Source of the DNA: Ochotona curzoniae
Taxonomy: Eukaryota > Chordata > Mammalia > Lagomorpha > Ochotonidae
Length of the DNA stretch: 64,000 nucleotides
Direction: 5' to 3'
Assembly (NCBI RefSeq): GCF_017591425.1
Contig: NW_024466218.1
Location: forward strand, 14,398,001 to 14,462,000
Below the pieces are notes generated by a model. The model had not been told where the DNA came from and ran no database searches. It saw only the letters and a program-made list of their open reading frames with translations. The translations under genes were made by a program, and so were the position numbers. This document shows, piece after piece, positions 31,251 through 42,776 of this stretch. Each line of letters begins with the position of its first letter. The first letter of the stretch is position 1.

Positions 31251-33540
31251 ATTTCCTTTTGGTTCCCATCCCCGCAGGACCAGAGGAAAGCGTTAGGGGA
31301 ATGATAGGGGTGAGGGGTGGGGCTAGAGAAACCATGAAGAGAAAAAGGAGAAGAAAAAGTGAAGGGATTAAAATCAGGCCTGGGCTTTGATTGCAGATCC
31401 ACGAACATGCAGTGTGAAATTGTTTCCAGAATCTTCAGTCAGGGCAGCTTTCTCATTCGATACTGTGTCATTTCACATTCCAGAGACCGAAGAGCGACCT
31501 AACACTAAAATGAGGAGGCCTCCACATGTTTATGTTTTAGGACAAGGATCACAGTCTGATTATCACAGATACTTATGTGGCATAAAAGCTATTGTTTACA
31601 GTTTTAGCTTAGTGGCAGTGGCGAGTAGAGAGGAGCATGGAGAAAGAGGCCCCACCACTTCGTAAATGAGTGCAACAACGGAGGCTGGGCTGGAGCTACA
31701 ACTTCAACCCAGCTGTCCTGCACTGGTGGCATCACTGCTCTTTTTGCATCAACCCTGCTTCAAACCAGTCATGGTGCACACCACCACGAGGCTGAATCAA
31801 GACCTTTCTGCAGGAATTTAGTCCAGGTACTCAAATGTGACAGGCATTGTAAGGATTCAGCTAAACACCCAGCACTATGTTTTACAATGTTCAGGGTAAT
31901 GTAATAACCTGGTCAAACCTATTACCGCCTCACACCCGTGATTCCCCTATGAATAAGCAACACACATATTGCAACAGGCAGAGAGACACAGCCCTGTAGG
32001 CTCCTTTCAAATTAGCCAGTTTGGTCACATGGTATCTTGGAAGGTTTTATCTTCTTGGTAAAGTACAGTGAATCAAACCATCAACTTTGCTACTCTCTGT
32101 GTAGCTTCACCCCACACACCCCCAATGTGGAGCTTTCTTGACTCTTTTCTCGTAGACGATGTTGCAGAGTATGAGCAAGGTCACACTTGACCCAAGTGTG
32201 GGATGTTAAGAGGAATCTTGATTGCCCGAGCTGGGTGACAGCAGCTCCTGTATACTCCAGGAGCCACTGCACCAAGCAACCGAGTCAGGGAGTTTGAAGC
32301 TGTCATCCTTGAATTCAGATTGAGAATGGTAGAGAACAAAGTTTCCATGTGCAGGAGGCAGTCAGGGAGCTGCTGAAGCCCAAGGATTTCCTGTAGTTAA
32401 CTGACCTAACCTAGCACGAGAGGAGGCAGGAGGGGCCAAGTGCGGAGACTTCAGAGCCATTTCCATGCTGTCAGTTCACTTGACTGTTGTGCGGCAGGCA
32501 AGAGGGAAGGGTCATATGCAAGCAGCCTCTGGAGCTGATTGTGCACCTTCAATTCATTTAAATGGTGCTTGAGATGGTAGGAAGGGCAGGGTGCCGAAAC
32601 TACGTTTCCTCAATGTCCACTGTCAATGAACCTGTCAAGCAGGTGATAGTCATCGACCCCTGAACCCCATCACAACAGTATAAGCAATCATTCGTCTCCT
32701 GAAATCTCTTTGCCATCTGTAATGTGTGCTCCATGAGTAGCGCCGACATGTATGAATTCTTGAAGGTATTCCCAAATTCCCAGTATCAGAGAAGGTGGTA
32801 TTGGTGGAGCTCAAACCTGTCCATGTTCCTATCAGCAGAGCAGCCTGGGAGCAGGCTGTTTCCTTCATGCCCCCTTCCCGTGTATCCACGCCACACCCCT
32901 GCAGCTCTTCTGCACACATTTGCCATTTCTCTCAACAGTCAGTTTTCTTCTTGCTTTATTCCTTTGCTCATTCTGTCTAGAAGCTGTCATTCTCCTTTCC
33001 AGGTGCTGGGCTGGACTGCACACCTTCTTCAATATGCCAGAGAATCAACATCCTCACCTTCACCCTCAGCCTAACTATGACAGGCTCATCTAGCGACAAA
33101 GACTTCACTTGCTGCAGAGAAATATACACTGTCCTAATATGCCGAAACTATTCTAGCTGGTCAGCGGTGTGAAAAAACAAATATTTAGAACAAATTTACT
33201 CTAAGATGAACCATGTGCATAAGCCTTCTAAATCTTCTTTCCAATAATATGATAATACAGAGATATTAGATGTGTCCGTCATCCCTAAGTGAAGAGTTAT
33301 ATACAAGTGTATGGATTTGACCCTCTAGCATGTTCTCCCTCTTCTTCATTGGCAAGTGTGTGAAAGTACAAGTTACTGTGTTACTCCTTTGGATTTCTAC
33401 CAACTCTACCATGACCTATTGGACTCCTCGGATACCTATCTTAGTTTAAAATGCTACAGTTGATTTACAGTAAGCTTGCTTAGCATACAGAAATAGAATC
33501 AATGTTTTGTACAGCATTTGTTCTCACATCCATTTCTGAC
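31251..33540. other. Unique noncoding interval
   Basis: GC-moderate single-copy sequence. Open frames of 60-116 codons (e.g. 32724-33074) show no known domain. I see no repeat that I can name. Confidence 0.5.
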
Positions 33541-33783
33541 ATAACCTGTATAGGCTGCTGTAACAAAATATATCACATTGAGTCATTGATATAAAATGTT
33601 TCTCAGAGTTCTCAAGTCCAGGGAGTGTAACATCAAGGCCCCAGCACATTGGTTCCTAATGGGAGTTCCCTGCTTAACAGGCAACATCTTCTTCCTGAGT
33701 CTTCACATGGGAGAAACAACAAACAGATGCCCTCAGCTCTGCTCCATAAGGGTGTTAATCCCCATCATCTGCTAACACAGTGT
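33541..33783 (-). mobile_element. MaLR-type LTR remnant
   Basis: On the plus strand, GGCTGCTGTAACAAAATATATC, then TTTCTCAGAGTTCTCAAGTCCAGG, then CTTCACATGGGAG, match the reverse complement of an MST/MLT1 LTR (order: GCTGCTATAACAAAATACC, TCTCACAGTTCTGGAGG, TCACATGGTGGAAGG). It stops at the young CSINE; its other end beyond the SINE is not clearly visible. Noncoding relic. Confidence 0.65.
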
Positions 33784-33799
33784 TGCCCTTGCCTTTTTT

Positions 33800-34122
33800 T
33801 TTTAAGATTTCTTTTTATTATTTTTTTATTGGAAAGGCGGATATACAGAGAGGAGAGACAGAGAGGAAGATCTTCCGTCCGAAGATTCACTCCCCAAGTG
33901 AGCACAACGGCCGATGCTATGCCAATCCGAAGCCAGGAGCCTCTTCCGGGTCTCCCGTGCAGGTGCAGGGTCCCAAAGCTTTGGGCCATCCTCAACTGCT
34001 TTCCCAGACCACAGGCAGGGAGCTGGAAGGGAAGCGGGGCTGCCGGGATAGAACCGGCTCCCATACGGGATCCCGGGCGTGCAAGGCGAGGACCTTAACC
34101 ACTGCGCCACCGCGCCAGGCCC
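33800..34122 (-). mobile_element. Young CSINE with 16 bp target duplication
   Basis: Minus-strand SINE rich in CpG (CGGCCGATGC, CCGGGTCTCCCG, GCGCCACCGCGCC), hence recent. The minus-strand head is GGCCTGGCGCGGTGGCG. Perfect duplications TGCCCTTGCCTTTTTT lie at 33784-33799 and 34123-34138. It shares subfamily changes with the copy at 55449 (GGAGCCTCTTCC, GACCACAGGCAGG). Confidence 0.97.
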
Positions 34123-34138
34123 TGCCCTTGCCTTTTTT

Positions 34139-35344
34139 AATGTTACCTAGAATTCCCTGTCCCAGTGTCACTACCCTGAGAACTCGATTATGGTATAACT
34201 GAATCTTGCTCTGGTACTTTGTTAATCCTTCATACAATGTTAAGGAAATAACTAAATCACTCCAATGCTTCTTTTTCTTTTGATGGGGTTGGGATGGGTA
34301 GGGAACAAACGTGATAATGTAAATCTCACATGTGGATGTTGGCTAGAATCAAATGTCTAGAACATTTCTCTCAAAGTTGTGTGCTCATTAGAATCAGATG
34401 ATGTTGACCGCTGTATTTTAACACACTATACCAACACACTGAGTGTTTATTCTATGGCGTTGTGTTTGCTGTTCTGAGGCCAAAAGTGAGTCCGTAGTTG
34501 TGCTGAATATTTCCTAAACAATACATGATGCTGTTGTATAATTTGCAGCAGTACAAGTAATTTCAATTATGTTTTGAGAGCACACACATAGGCTACTAAC
34601 TAAAACAGTTACTCTCAACAAAAAGAAAGCTTCCAGGTTTGAAAGGGACAAAGCTAGGAGGAAGGTTGTAATAGCTTGTATTTGCCACACCAGTCTGTGT
34701 CTGTTCTCATGTATATGGCTTGTTGATTTCCTTCATGCTGTCTCTATCTCCCCCTTACTGTTACTATTTTGTGAGATATTCAAAATGTGGGTTTAATCCA
34801 TCCATGTTTGTAGTCTCCAGTGTCAAAGCTTCTGCTTAATGCTGAGTTAATGCTCAGTTATGCCAAAGCTCAAAGCTTTCAACACAGCCCTGGAACCAGC
34901 TGCGACACATCGCTAACACGGAGACTTCAGCTCCAGAGACTGCTGCCTGCATGGAGCAAATGCATCATTTTTAAACGTGTTGTCAGTGCAATCTAAGCAC
35001 TGTGTAGACTGTAATTGGGGATCTTAGAAAAAATTTATATTTGAAATCACTTTGCAAGAATCATCTGGGGAAGCCTGGCATGAAATTTCTACTTCTTAAT
35101 TTCTCACTGCCCTTAGACAAAGGTCTATCATTTTAGGCAGTTTTTGCTTTTCATCAGGTTGCTCTCCCTCCAGCCATTTTGCATTCTTCAGTGAGCTGAG
35201 GTAAATACATGTGAGGAGGCAGACATTTGGCTCTGTCTATAATTCTAGAACTACTGATGTTGAAAGGATGAGGAGGAACCTGATGCTCCACACCCTAGGC
35301 AATAGCATTTCCGGTTGTGGATGAGGGATCAGCAGCAGCAGTAT
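34139..35344. other. Unique noncoding interval
   Basis: AT-rich, no gene or repeat recognised. GCTGAGTTAATGCTCAGTTA near 34841 is a small imperfect direct repeat. Confidence 0.5.
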
Positions 35345-35475
35345 CTCCTGGGATCCTGTTTGATACAGAAAATCTACCAAATCAGAGCCTCTCTGGAAGC
35401 ACCCAGGAACCCATGTTTAACAAGTTTTCATGGTGATTCTGGCAATCCTGCACTTGGAGAACCATCCACTAGGCT
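35345..35475 (-). mobile_element. MER5A-like hAT-Charlie remnant
   Basis: CTACCAAATCAGAGCCTCTCTGG, ACCCAGGAACCCATGTTTAAC, AACAAGTTTTCATGGTGATTCTGG and CACTTGGAGAACCATCC follow the MER5A order (CTGAATCAGAATCTCTGGGG, CAGCAATCTGTGTTTTAACAA, CAGGTGATTCTGATGC, TTTGAGAACCACTG). The end near 35470 is its terminal inverted repeat side. Confidence 0.65.
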
Positions 35476-37212
35476 ATCCTGATTTGGGGATTTCTGTTAC
35501 TGTATAATGAGAGATAGTCATGCAGCTTCATTCAGGACATTTTAAGTATGAAAGGAAGATTCATTCGATTAACAACAAACTGTTCTATAACTAAAATCAC
35601 TCTGAGGTTATTTAAACCTTTTTTTGAGCAGATATCTGCTTCTGTAGAATTTATTTGTTTAATTTACCTTGTCTTTAGATTGGACATATAATAAATAGTC
35701 AATACACCTGCATCAAAAGAAATAAAAATATGGCCCTTCATCTTGCCTTTTGAGATAAACCCATCTAATCCTTACTCCATGAGGCAGTCTGTCACATATC
35801 GAAAGCTGCTCCAATTCCCAAGTGCTCTCTTCCTTAGAGTAACAGCAGCTGCAGCTCTCACGTCATCCTGAAAGGATCCTACACTCAGACTCACATATCT
35901 TCTGCTATCTTGTGGATTCAAACTCATTCTGTACTTAGAACAATGAAAAATGTAGGGCCGTACATATCATTTAGAAGCCAACTGGATGCTTCTGCCTTGC
36001 GTAACTATAACTACAAATAATTATTATCGAAACAGAATGTTAAAGTTCAATCTGCTATGATTAATGTTATCAGTGCTGATCAACTGAATTTTTGCTTTTT
36101 TTTTGTTATTTTTGGTACAATTTACTCTGTAATTTGGAGCTCTAAAACAAATGGTAACCATATGTATACGTTAAAGAAGAAAATGTATAAATTAGGAAGG
36201 CATACAAGATAAAAATAAATATAACCTAGAAAAATTATATTTTCCTTTATTCTCACTGTATAAAAAAGGTAATATACAGATATATCTGTGTTTAGATCAT
36301 CTGTCTATATATGTATTGCATATGTATCATATGTGCATGCACACACACTATATAAATATATAATATATGAGTATATAATAAGTTGCTTGTATTATTTGGC
36401 ACAAATTGTTCAAGCACACAAACATTTACACTGATGTCCTACTTTGAATCTGTATAAGGATTTGATATATTTGAAAATACTTCCCCTGAGATATCCAACC
36501 TCTTGGAAAGAAAAAGGATTCAGGACCTTGTCTGCCTTATAAAGCCTTCAGATGACCACTTTATTTTCTCCTTGTCTGGTCTTCATTTGACTCATGTATG
36601 TGAGCTAGAGGGAAAAGAATAGCTATAATTGGAAATAGTAAGCGCTAACTTACTTATAACTCTGCAACCAATTAAAGCCTGAGCAACTCAGTAGAAAACC
36701 CTAGGTATGGGATACTTTTTCCTGATGCAACCTGCAGAGAGCTGCTAAGGGTTGCACTGTCTCCAAGCAGGGGTCAGAGCATGAGCCTAAGTACAGAGAA
36801 AGGAAGCAAGGCACAATGAACTGCTCTGTATGAAGTGGTGGCTCCTGAGGATACATTGCTCTTCTTGCTGGATCAACAAGAGCAATCGCGCGGCCAGGAT
36901 TTTTAGCACTTTTTGTCCTGCGTAGTGGATGGGTAACTTTCAAGCTGACTTTGAACTGAGCATTCACACAGCTCTCTGAAGCAATCTCCAGGAGTGTCAA
37001 GCAGCGACAGATGGGAGAAATGTTCAGTTGTCATGAACAGAGAGGTCAAAAACTATAATAAATTGATTTAATTTTTAAATGAGGTGATATCAGTAAATAG
37101 TTTAAAGTGCATTTTAAAAGTTCATGCCTTTTTATCATAAAAATGTTCTGATGCCACTTGATATTCAAAAACATTCTGGTTCTTAGTGAGTAGAGGGCCA
37201 TCTATGTGTACC
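35476..37212. other. AT-rich noncoding interval
   Basis: Contains a TATA/TGTA-rich stretch at about 36280-36385. One minus-strand 99-codon frame at 36701-37000 has no recognised domain. Confidence 0.5.
36280..36385. repeat. AT/TATG-rich low complexity
   Basis: Repeated TATATCTG, TATATATGTAT, CACACACACTATATAAATATATAATATATGAG: an imperfect dinucleotide region that spans a short (CA)4. Confidence 0.75.
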
Positions 37213-37497
37213 AGACATGGGTATTTGGCATAGTGGTTAAGATACTGCTTGAGATGCCAATACCGCTTTCAAAATATCTAGTTTAAGTCCTGTTTTCTCA
37301 TCTTACCCTAGAGGTTCCCAATAATACATTCCCTGGGAAGCACCAGATGATAACTCCAGTATTTCAGTCCCTCACAACTGAATGGGAAAACCTGGCTTCA
37401 TCCCAACCACACCCCAACAGCTGCAACTATGTGGGAAGTGAACCAGTGGATGGAAGATCTGTTTATACCCATGTCCTCACCCTTCACATAAAAAAGG
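37213..37497 (+). mobile_element. Old CSINE (TTAAGATGCTGCTTG type)
   Basis: GCATAGTGGTTAAGATACTGCTTGAGATGCC near 37229, TAGTTTAAGTCCTG near 37279, AACTATGTGGGAAGTGAACC near 37424 and GGATGGAAGATCTG near 37448 match an older C-repeat subfamily. The tail is CCTTCACATAAAAAAGG. Confidence 0.75.
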
Positions 37498-37559
37498 ACA
37501 GTCAGCAAAATTGATTTTCCATTATGTGGTCATCTGATACATATATGGAAGATGTGTTA

Positions 37560-37850
37560 AACCGCTAAGACTCTTATCTTGGAGTATGACTGCACTTGGA
37601 GTCAGAATTCATTGGAAGAAAAAACGAAAGTGATCAGGGTGGGCCTAAATTCAACATGACCAAGACACTTATGAGAAGAAGAAATTAGGACAGATACATA
37701 CAGAGGAAAGATCAGAGAGGCCTAGGGGAAATCTCTCCTATGAGAACTTCGACTCTCACCTGAAGAATTTTGACAAAGTAAATTGCTGTTGGTCAAGTCA
37801 TTCCATCTGTGATTGTGGCTATGATAGCCCTGGGATATTAATTCAATGAC
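37560..37850 (+). repeat. Possible ancient LTR or DNA repeat
   Basis: GATCAGGGTGGGCCTAAATTCAACATGACC near 37632, CTTATGAGAAGAAGAAATTAGG near 37669 and AAGTCATTCCATCTGTGATTGTGGC near 37795 follow a familiar mammalian repeat (GGTGGGCCCAATGTAATCAC, CCTTATAAGAGGGAGGCAGG, AGCCACCCAGTTTGTGGTA). I cannot name the family with certainty. Confidence 0.4.
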
Positions 37851-39039
37851 TATTAGATTATTTCTTTTTTAAATACTTTCTCCAATTCATAACATCTATA
37901 TATCCTGATACACAACCATTTACCCAACTTGTTTTCCTTCTAGTCCAATAAACAAAGGTAGAGTTAATGGGCCCCACAGTTATTAGTAACGTTTAATGAA
38001 TGTTCTGCCATAGAACATAATGATGCTTTTTTTAAATTTTCTTATCTCACAAGTCAACACACTTTGACTTTTTCTATATGTTTTTACAATATAAAGACAT
38101 GTTTTACGTATGTTTTACAACATAAGACCAAATATAGTGTCTTTAAGGCCACCAATATTAAACTCTTTTCCAGTTCATAGCATGTGCTTACATTTTGGAT
38201 TGCTGTCACTCTGTAGACAACAGACTTACTATCACTCATAAAATGTTTTACCCATTGAAATAATCCACAGAAGATGCTTTCTAGAGTCACAAGACTCATT
38301 TTAGGGTCATAAAACGCAAGTAATTGTTTCAAGAGCACAATTTTGACATCTGCATGCCATGTGAAAGGGGAAATATATTATGTAAACAGCCCTTTGAATT
38401 GTTAGAACTTCAGCATTGTTAGATTGGGGGCTTGATTTTTCCAAGCAATTGAAGTTGTCTATCAACAACAACAACAACAACAACAACAAGATATGTATCT
38501 ATTTTGCCGCAGGATAGTAGCAGTGCTAATATTTTAACTGACTCAATTTGTGTATTCTTCCCGAACCCAAAAGATCTAAGGCCAAGAGTGGTTGTTCACC
38601 CCAGTCTCCCTTTAGGGGTGTCACTTCCCAGTAGGGTATAGGTTAAGGAATGTTGAGATCATCAGGATTCTACATAATGAGCAGAGATGACCATTGCTTA
38701 GTATTTTGATGATTATCCTGGGAAACTGACACATTCATTCTGGAATATATGTGAGAATATTTTAGAAACACTCAAGAGAATAAAACATAAGATGTTTCTA
38801 TGAGGTTGAACTCCTAAATTGCAAACAGCAAGAATTTTCATCAGGAAAAACCCTGGATAAGAGACCAAAAGAAAAGGGGAGTGAGAATTAATCTACAGAA
38901 AATTCTTCTGAACCTTTCTGCCCAACTTTGAAGGAAAATGCAATGAAACCTTCACCAAGCATGATGGTAAATAATCTGAAAATTCTACTCAAGTTCATTA
39001 AAAGTAATGTAAGAAGATTGAAAGAAATTAAAAAAAAAT
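37851..39039. other. Unique noncoding interval
   Basis: AT-rich. It contains the (CAA)n tract at 38463-38489. No gene seen. Confidence 0.5.
38463..38489. repeat. (CAA)n microsatellite
   Basis: Nine uninterrupted CAA units. Confidence 0.95.
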
Positions 39040-39352
39040 CAACCTCGGGGCAGTGATGTAGGCTGACATTTAAGACATTTATAAGGATGTCTGCCTATAG
39101 GAATACTTTGGCTTCACAGTCAACTCCAGCTGCCTGCTGATGCAGCTCCTAGAAGGCAATGATCATGACTGCATTAATTAGGTTCCTGATACTCACATGG
39201 GAGGCCTAGATTGGGTTCCTGGTCATTGGTTTCAATCCAGCCTGAATTCAACTATCTTTGGCATTTGTGGGAGGGTGCTAACATATGGGAGTGCTTTGAT
39301 TCTATTTTTTCTCTTTCCCTCCCTGTTTGTCTTTTAAATAAGTAAATATTTT
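39040..39352 (+). mobile_element. Old CSINE
   Basis: GGGGCAGTGATGTAGGCTGAC at the head, ACTCCAGCTGCCTGCTGATG near 39123, CTCACATGGGAGGCCTAGATTGGG near 39193 and the tail TGTTTGTCTTTTAAATAAGTAAAT match the ATTGAGTTCCTGG-type older C-repeat subfamily. Confidence 0.78.
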
Positions 39353-39539
39353 TCCTTTAGTAAATCATTTAAAAAATTAACATATAGAACACTGTTCAAT
39401 CATACTTAGCAAAGTTTGCTAAGTTTTTATTATCCTGTAGAGAATATTACAATATTCATTGCTTTGCATAGTGTTTACAAATGCCTTCTGAAGAAATGAA
39501 GTACGAATCATTCAAACAATGTGATGCAGTTGAAGAAAC

Positions 39540-39895
39540 AAAGCATGAGGACTTTTATACAATGGAATATTACTCAACAAGAAATAGGGCTAAGCTATAG
39601 ATAGATGCAATGTTTATTCTAAATCATGTGAGCACTCATTAGGCTATAAACTGACATTCTGAAAGATTCATATTGGATTGCTATGACATATTTTTATGAC
39701 ATGGTTTAAGAAGTAAATGATCTGGAAAGAGAACAAGTTAGTGTTTGCAAGTGGATAGGGTTAGGGGATTAACTTACCACGAAGCAGCATAGGAGAATTT
39801 GGGAGGGATGACTTACCAACAATGCCATAATTACATTTGCAAATATGTAAATCTGTATCTATTAAAATTAATAAGCTTTACAACAAACCAAAGTT
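39540..39895 (+). mobile_element. L1 3' fragment (end of ORF2 plus 3' UTR)
   Basis: TACAATGGAATATTACTCAAC at 39559-39579 encodes the well-known L1 ORF2 C-terminal peptide TMEYYS. GGAAAGAGAACAAGTTAGTG and TTTGCAAGTGGATAGGGTTAGGG follow as in mammalian L1M elements. It is truncated and decayed, with no intact reading frame. Confidence 0.75.
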
Positions 39896-39959
39896 AATTA
39901 TATAGAATAATTCAAGTTTGAAGAATTTGAGTACACATTAGCATATGGTGTTAGAAGAG

Positions 39960-40050
39960 ACCAAGGACTCACACTAGGGCACTGTGATATGGAACGCAGA
40001 TATCCCATGCAATGTCTCAACCAGTAGGTCAAATACCTGTCCCAATCCAG
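39960..40050 (-). mobile_element. 5' head fragment of an old CSINE
   Basis: CACTAGGGCACTGTGATATGGAACGC and CCCATGCAATGTCTCAACC match the reverse complement of the head of older C repeats (GGTTAAGCCACTGC, CATCCCATATCAGAGTGC). The rest of the element is not clear. Confidence 0.6.
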
Positions 40051-40194
40051 CATTTACAAAGCTTGGATGGAAAGTTTGGTGATTCCAGGGCAGGCTCCTG
40101 GATGGTGGTCCTGCTTCCATGCCAGTCCTAGTGTTAGTGTGATGGTATCTTATAGGTCAAAGTCCTTGAATCCATAAGGTATTTTGACTTTGTT

Positions 40195-40665
40195 TCTTTT
40201 TTTAAAAATAATTTATTACTTTAAAAAATAATGATTACATGATTGATCAGGGTGGGAAGGATCAAATTTTAGGAAAAATCGGGTGGACTTGTTGCTTCCA
40301 AATTTGCTATTTCTTCTTGTTACTGGGGTATGGGGAGAAACAAAGGGGTATGCCACTCACAACTTTCCATACATGCCAGTACTCAGGGATGAGCGACTGC
40401 CACCTCATATCAACCCAGAGTCTCAATGTGTATGTATTCCAAGGTTCTGTCCAAGTAGCTTGGATAGTTCTGAGATGTTGTCAATTTCATCAATCCAAAG
40501 ATGATACCACCCTCCCAATGTCCATTGGCTCTATTCATGGAAATTTTTGACTGCCATGGTTTGTTTGGGGTTGTTGTTAGTTCTGTTCTTCTGCTACAGC
40601 ACCAAATGTGCTGCCTTATTCTCCTTTTACAACAGGGCCTGTGTCTACTGCACCGCCTTTTTTTT
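40195..40665 (-). mobile_element. Second copy of the retroelement 3' module, 5' truncated
   Basis: Aligns by eye with 24400-24900: TACATGATTGATCAGGGTGG against TACATAGTTGGATAGGGTG; AATGTGCTGCCTTATTCTCC (about 40607) against AATATACTGCCATATCCTCC (about 24837); CTACTGCACCGCC (about 40648) against CTCTGCACCGCTG (about 24889). The A-rich end (T-rich on plus) is at 40195-40235. The tandem-repeat body is absent, so this copy is 5' truncated. Confidence 0.6.
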
Positions 40666-42451
40666 TATTATGTAGGACATGTTCTTGCTGGCAAGTCCTT
40701 ATCTTTGCATTTTCCTCACTTCCAGTCACTCAATTATCCATGCTTAGCTTCCTTAGGAAGCATATTCTTAAATCTCTTTAACTAATTATGTTATTGGTAT
40801 TGTAAAAACAACTACCAAACTACCTGCTGAAAGACCATATTTTGCAACATTCTCTTTACCATGGCACCTTTTCTTGATCATTTTTTCTGGTTGTCTCTTA
40901 GGTACCATTTTCATGTCATTACAAAGATCTTTAACTTGAATACCCCTCACCCACATACACACACCCCCTACAGTTCCCCAGGCTTTCCCGCCCTCTCCGA
41001 CTTCCATTCCGTCTGAAATTACTAGTGAGCCCTTCAGCCCTCAGAGCGGCCTCGGTTTTAAAGGTCTCACCAGACTTCCTGGAATGGGATGTGTCCTTCT
41101 ACTGTCACCAGTCCAGGCTCCTGAAGGATCCTTTTGTGTATGCTGGTCTACATGGGGACAGTTATTTCATCAGCACCACAAGCCTTCCCTGCTTCCTGCA
41201 ATGGGCTGAATTTGCCTGCTGCTTCTCAGCGTAATCCAGAAACTGCTCCCACAACCTGTGGCTTGACATCACTTTTCTCACACACTTTCGGCAACCCACT
41301 CAGATTACTCAACCTAGTCCAGGTTTCTGGATAGCAATTTTCTTGTTACTTGTGGTTGTTACTCCTTGTTTCAAAGTACTGAAATCGCAGCACTCTTCCG
41401 AATTCACATTCCTTAAATTGTTTCTGTCTTCCTCTGGAGATTTATTGTCAAATGAGTAAACTCCAGTAATTCTTTCATTTAATATGAAAGGTTTTTTTTT
41501 AAGTAATACAGATAATTTACAAATATATGTATATGTGATGATGGTGAATATGCATTTCATCGTTAATTTATTTAAATACAATTCCTATGTAGTGTTTCTC
41601 CATAAAAACAAATTACAACCCAAGCCCCCTTTACGCTGCCACCTACCTCTTTTTTTTCCCTCATCCTTTATAATGCATCATGTACATCGCAATAGTTCAC
41701 AATCCACCTCTTGTTAAGTATCACCACTATGTTGTAAATTATGTATGTTTCCTCCCTCTGGCCACAAAGTAGGGAGTAACTTTTTCACTTGTTCTGAGGT
41801 TAAATGTTCACTTGAGTTTTCTTTAAGCAATGAAACTTTATAAGTCATTATCTTGAGAAACATGGCATTAATGATTAAAACAGCATTCTACTTTTATTTA
41901 AGCTCGATGTTCCTTAATATAGACTCATAATCTCGAAACTGTAGTTAGTGTCTGAGTTAAATTTTCTGTCTCCTGGATTTTCAGTAAGTAGGGATTATTT
42001 GTTTGATATTAAATGGAAACAGAATTTCATCTGAGATCTTTGTATCAGATAATGGTGTAGTGTATGTTTGTGTATGTATTTATGTATATGTATATATACG
42101 TGTGTGTGTGCATAAATTATGTATGAGCAAAATGTTAACACCCCTTTTCTGAGCATTTCATATTCAATAAAAATGAGTTATTTACATTTACTCACTTAAA
42201 ATTAGATTTATACAGATTGTATTTGGGTAATTTTTCTGAATTATTTGTAAATGTCATTGAAGTTACATTTTTTTCAAACTCACGTCCCAAGTTGTCATAT
42301 AAAAGTATTTCATTCTTGGATTCAAATAACCCTACCAACTTGTTAGGTCACACCAGAATAATGGACGGACGTGTGAGGGGACTTCAGGAATGGTTGCCAA
42401 ATACCATATTTCATCATTTCACCTCACTGGTCTCCTTTTTTTTTCTCTCTC
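40666..42451. other. Noncoding interval with a possible conserved block
   Basis: 41020-41340 is GC-moderate unique sequence that differs in texture from the AT-rich DNA around it. It may be a conserved element, but I cannot support an exon. A TATG/GTGT-rich stretch lies at 42059-42108. Confidence 0.4.
42059..42108. repeat. (TATG/GT)n low complexity
   Basis: GTATGTTTGTGTATGTATTT, then ATGTATATGTATATATACGT, then GTGTGTGTGC: an imperfect alternating tract. Confidence 0.85.
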
Positions 42452-42776
42452 TAAAGATTTGTTCATTTTTATTGGAAAATCAGATTTACAGAGAGATGGA
42501 GAGACTAAGAGAAAGATCTTCCATCTGCTGATTCACTCTCCCAGTGGCCGCAACAGCCAGAGCTAAGCTGACACACAGCAAGCATCCCAGAGCTTCTTCC
42601 AGGTTTCTCACTTGGGGACAGGATCCCAAGTTTTGGGCTGTCCTCTACTGCTTTCCCAGGCCACAAACAGGAAGCCAGAAGGGAAGTGGAGAAGCTGGGA
42701 CACTAGCTGGTGCCCCTATGAGATCCCAGCACATGCAAAGTGGGGGATTTAGTCACTAAGTTACTGAGCTGGGCCC
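42452..42776 (-). mobile_element. CSINE, full length
   Basis: Minus-strand SINE with tail AAAGATTTGTTCATTTTTAT, GCCGCAACAGCCAGAGC near 42547, CTTTCCCAGGCCACAAACAG near 42651 and head GCTGGGCCC at the right edge. Confidence 0.93.

Noticed and set aside
33649..34202. 140-149 codon plus-strand frames
   Set aside because: They are read through a MaLR remnant and an antisense CSINE. The similarity between such frames across the window is SINE identity, not a gene family.
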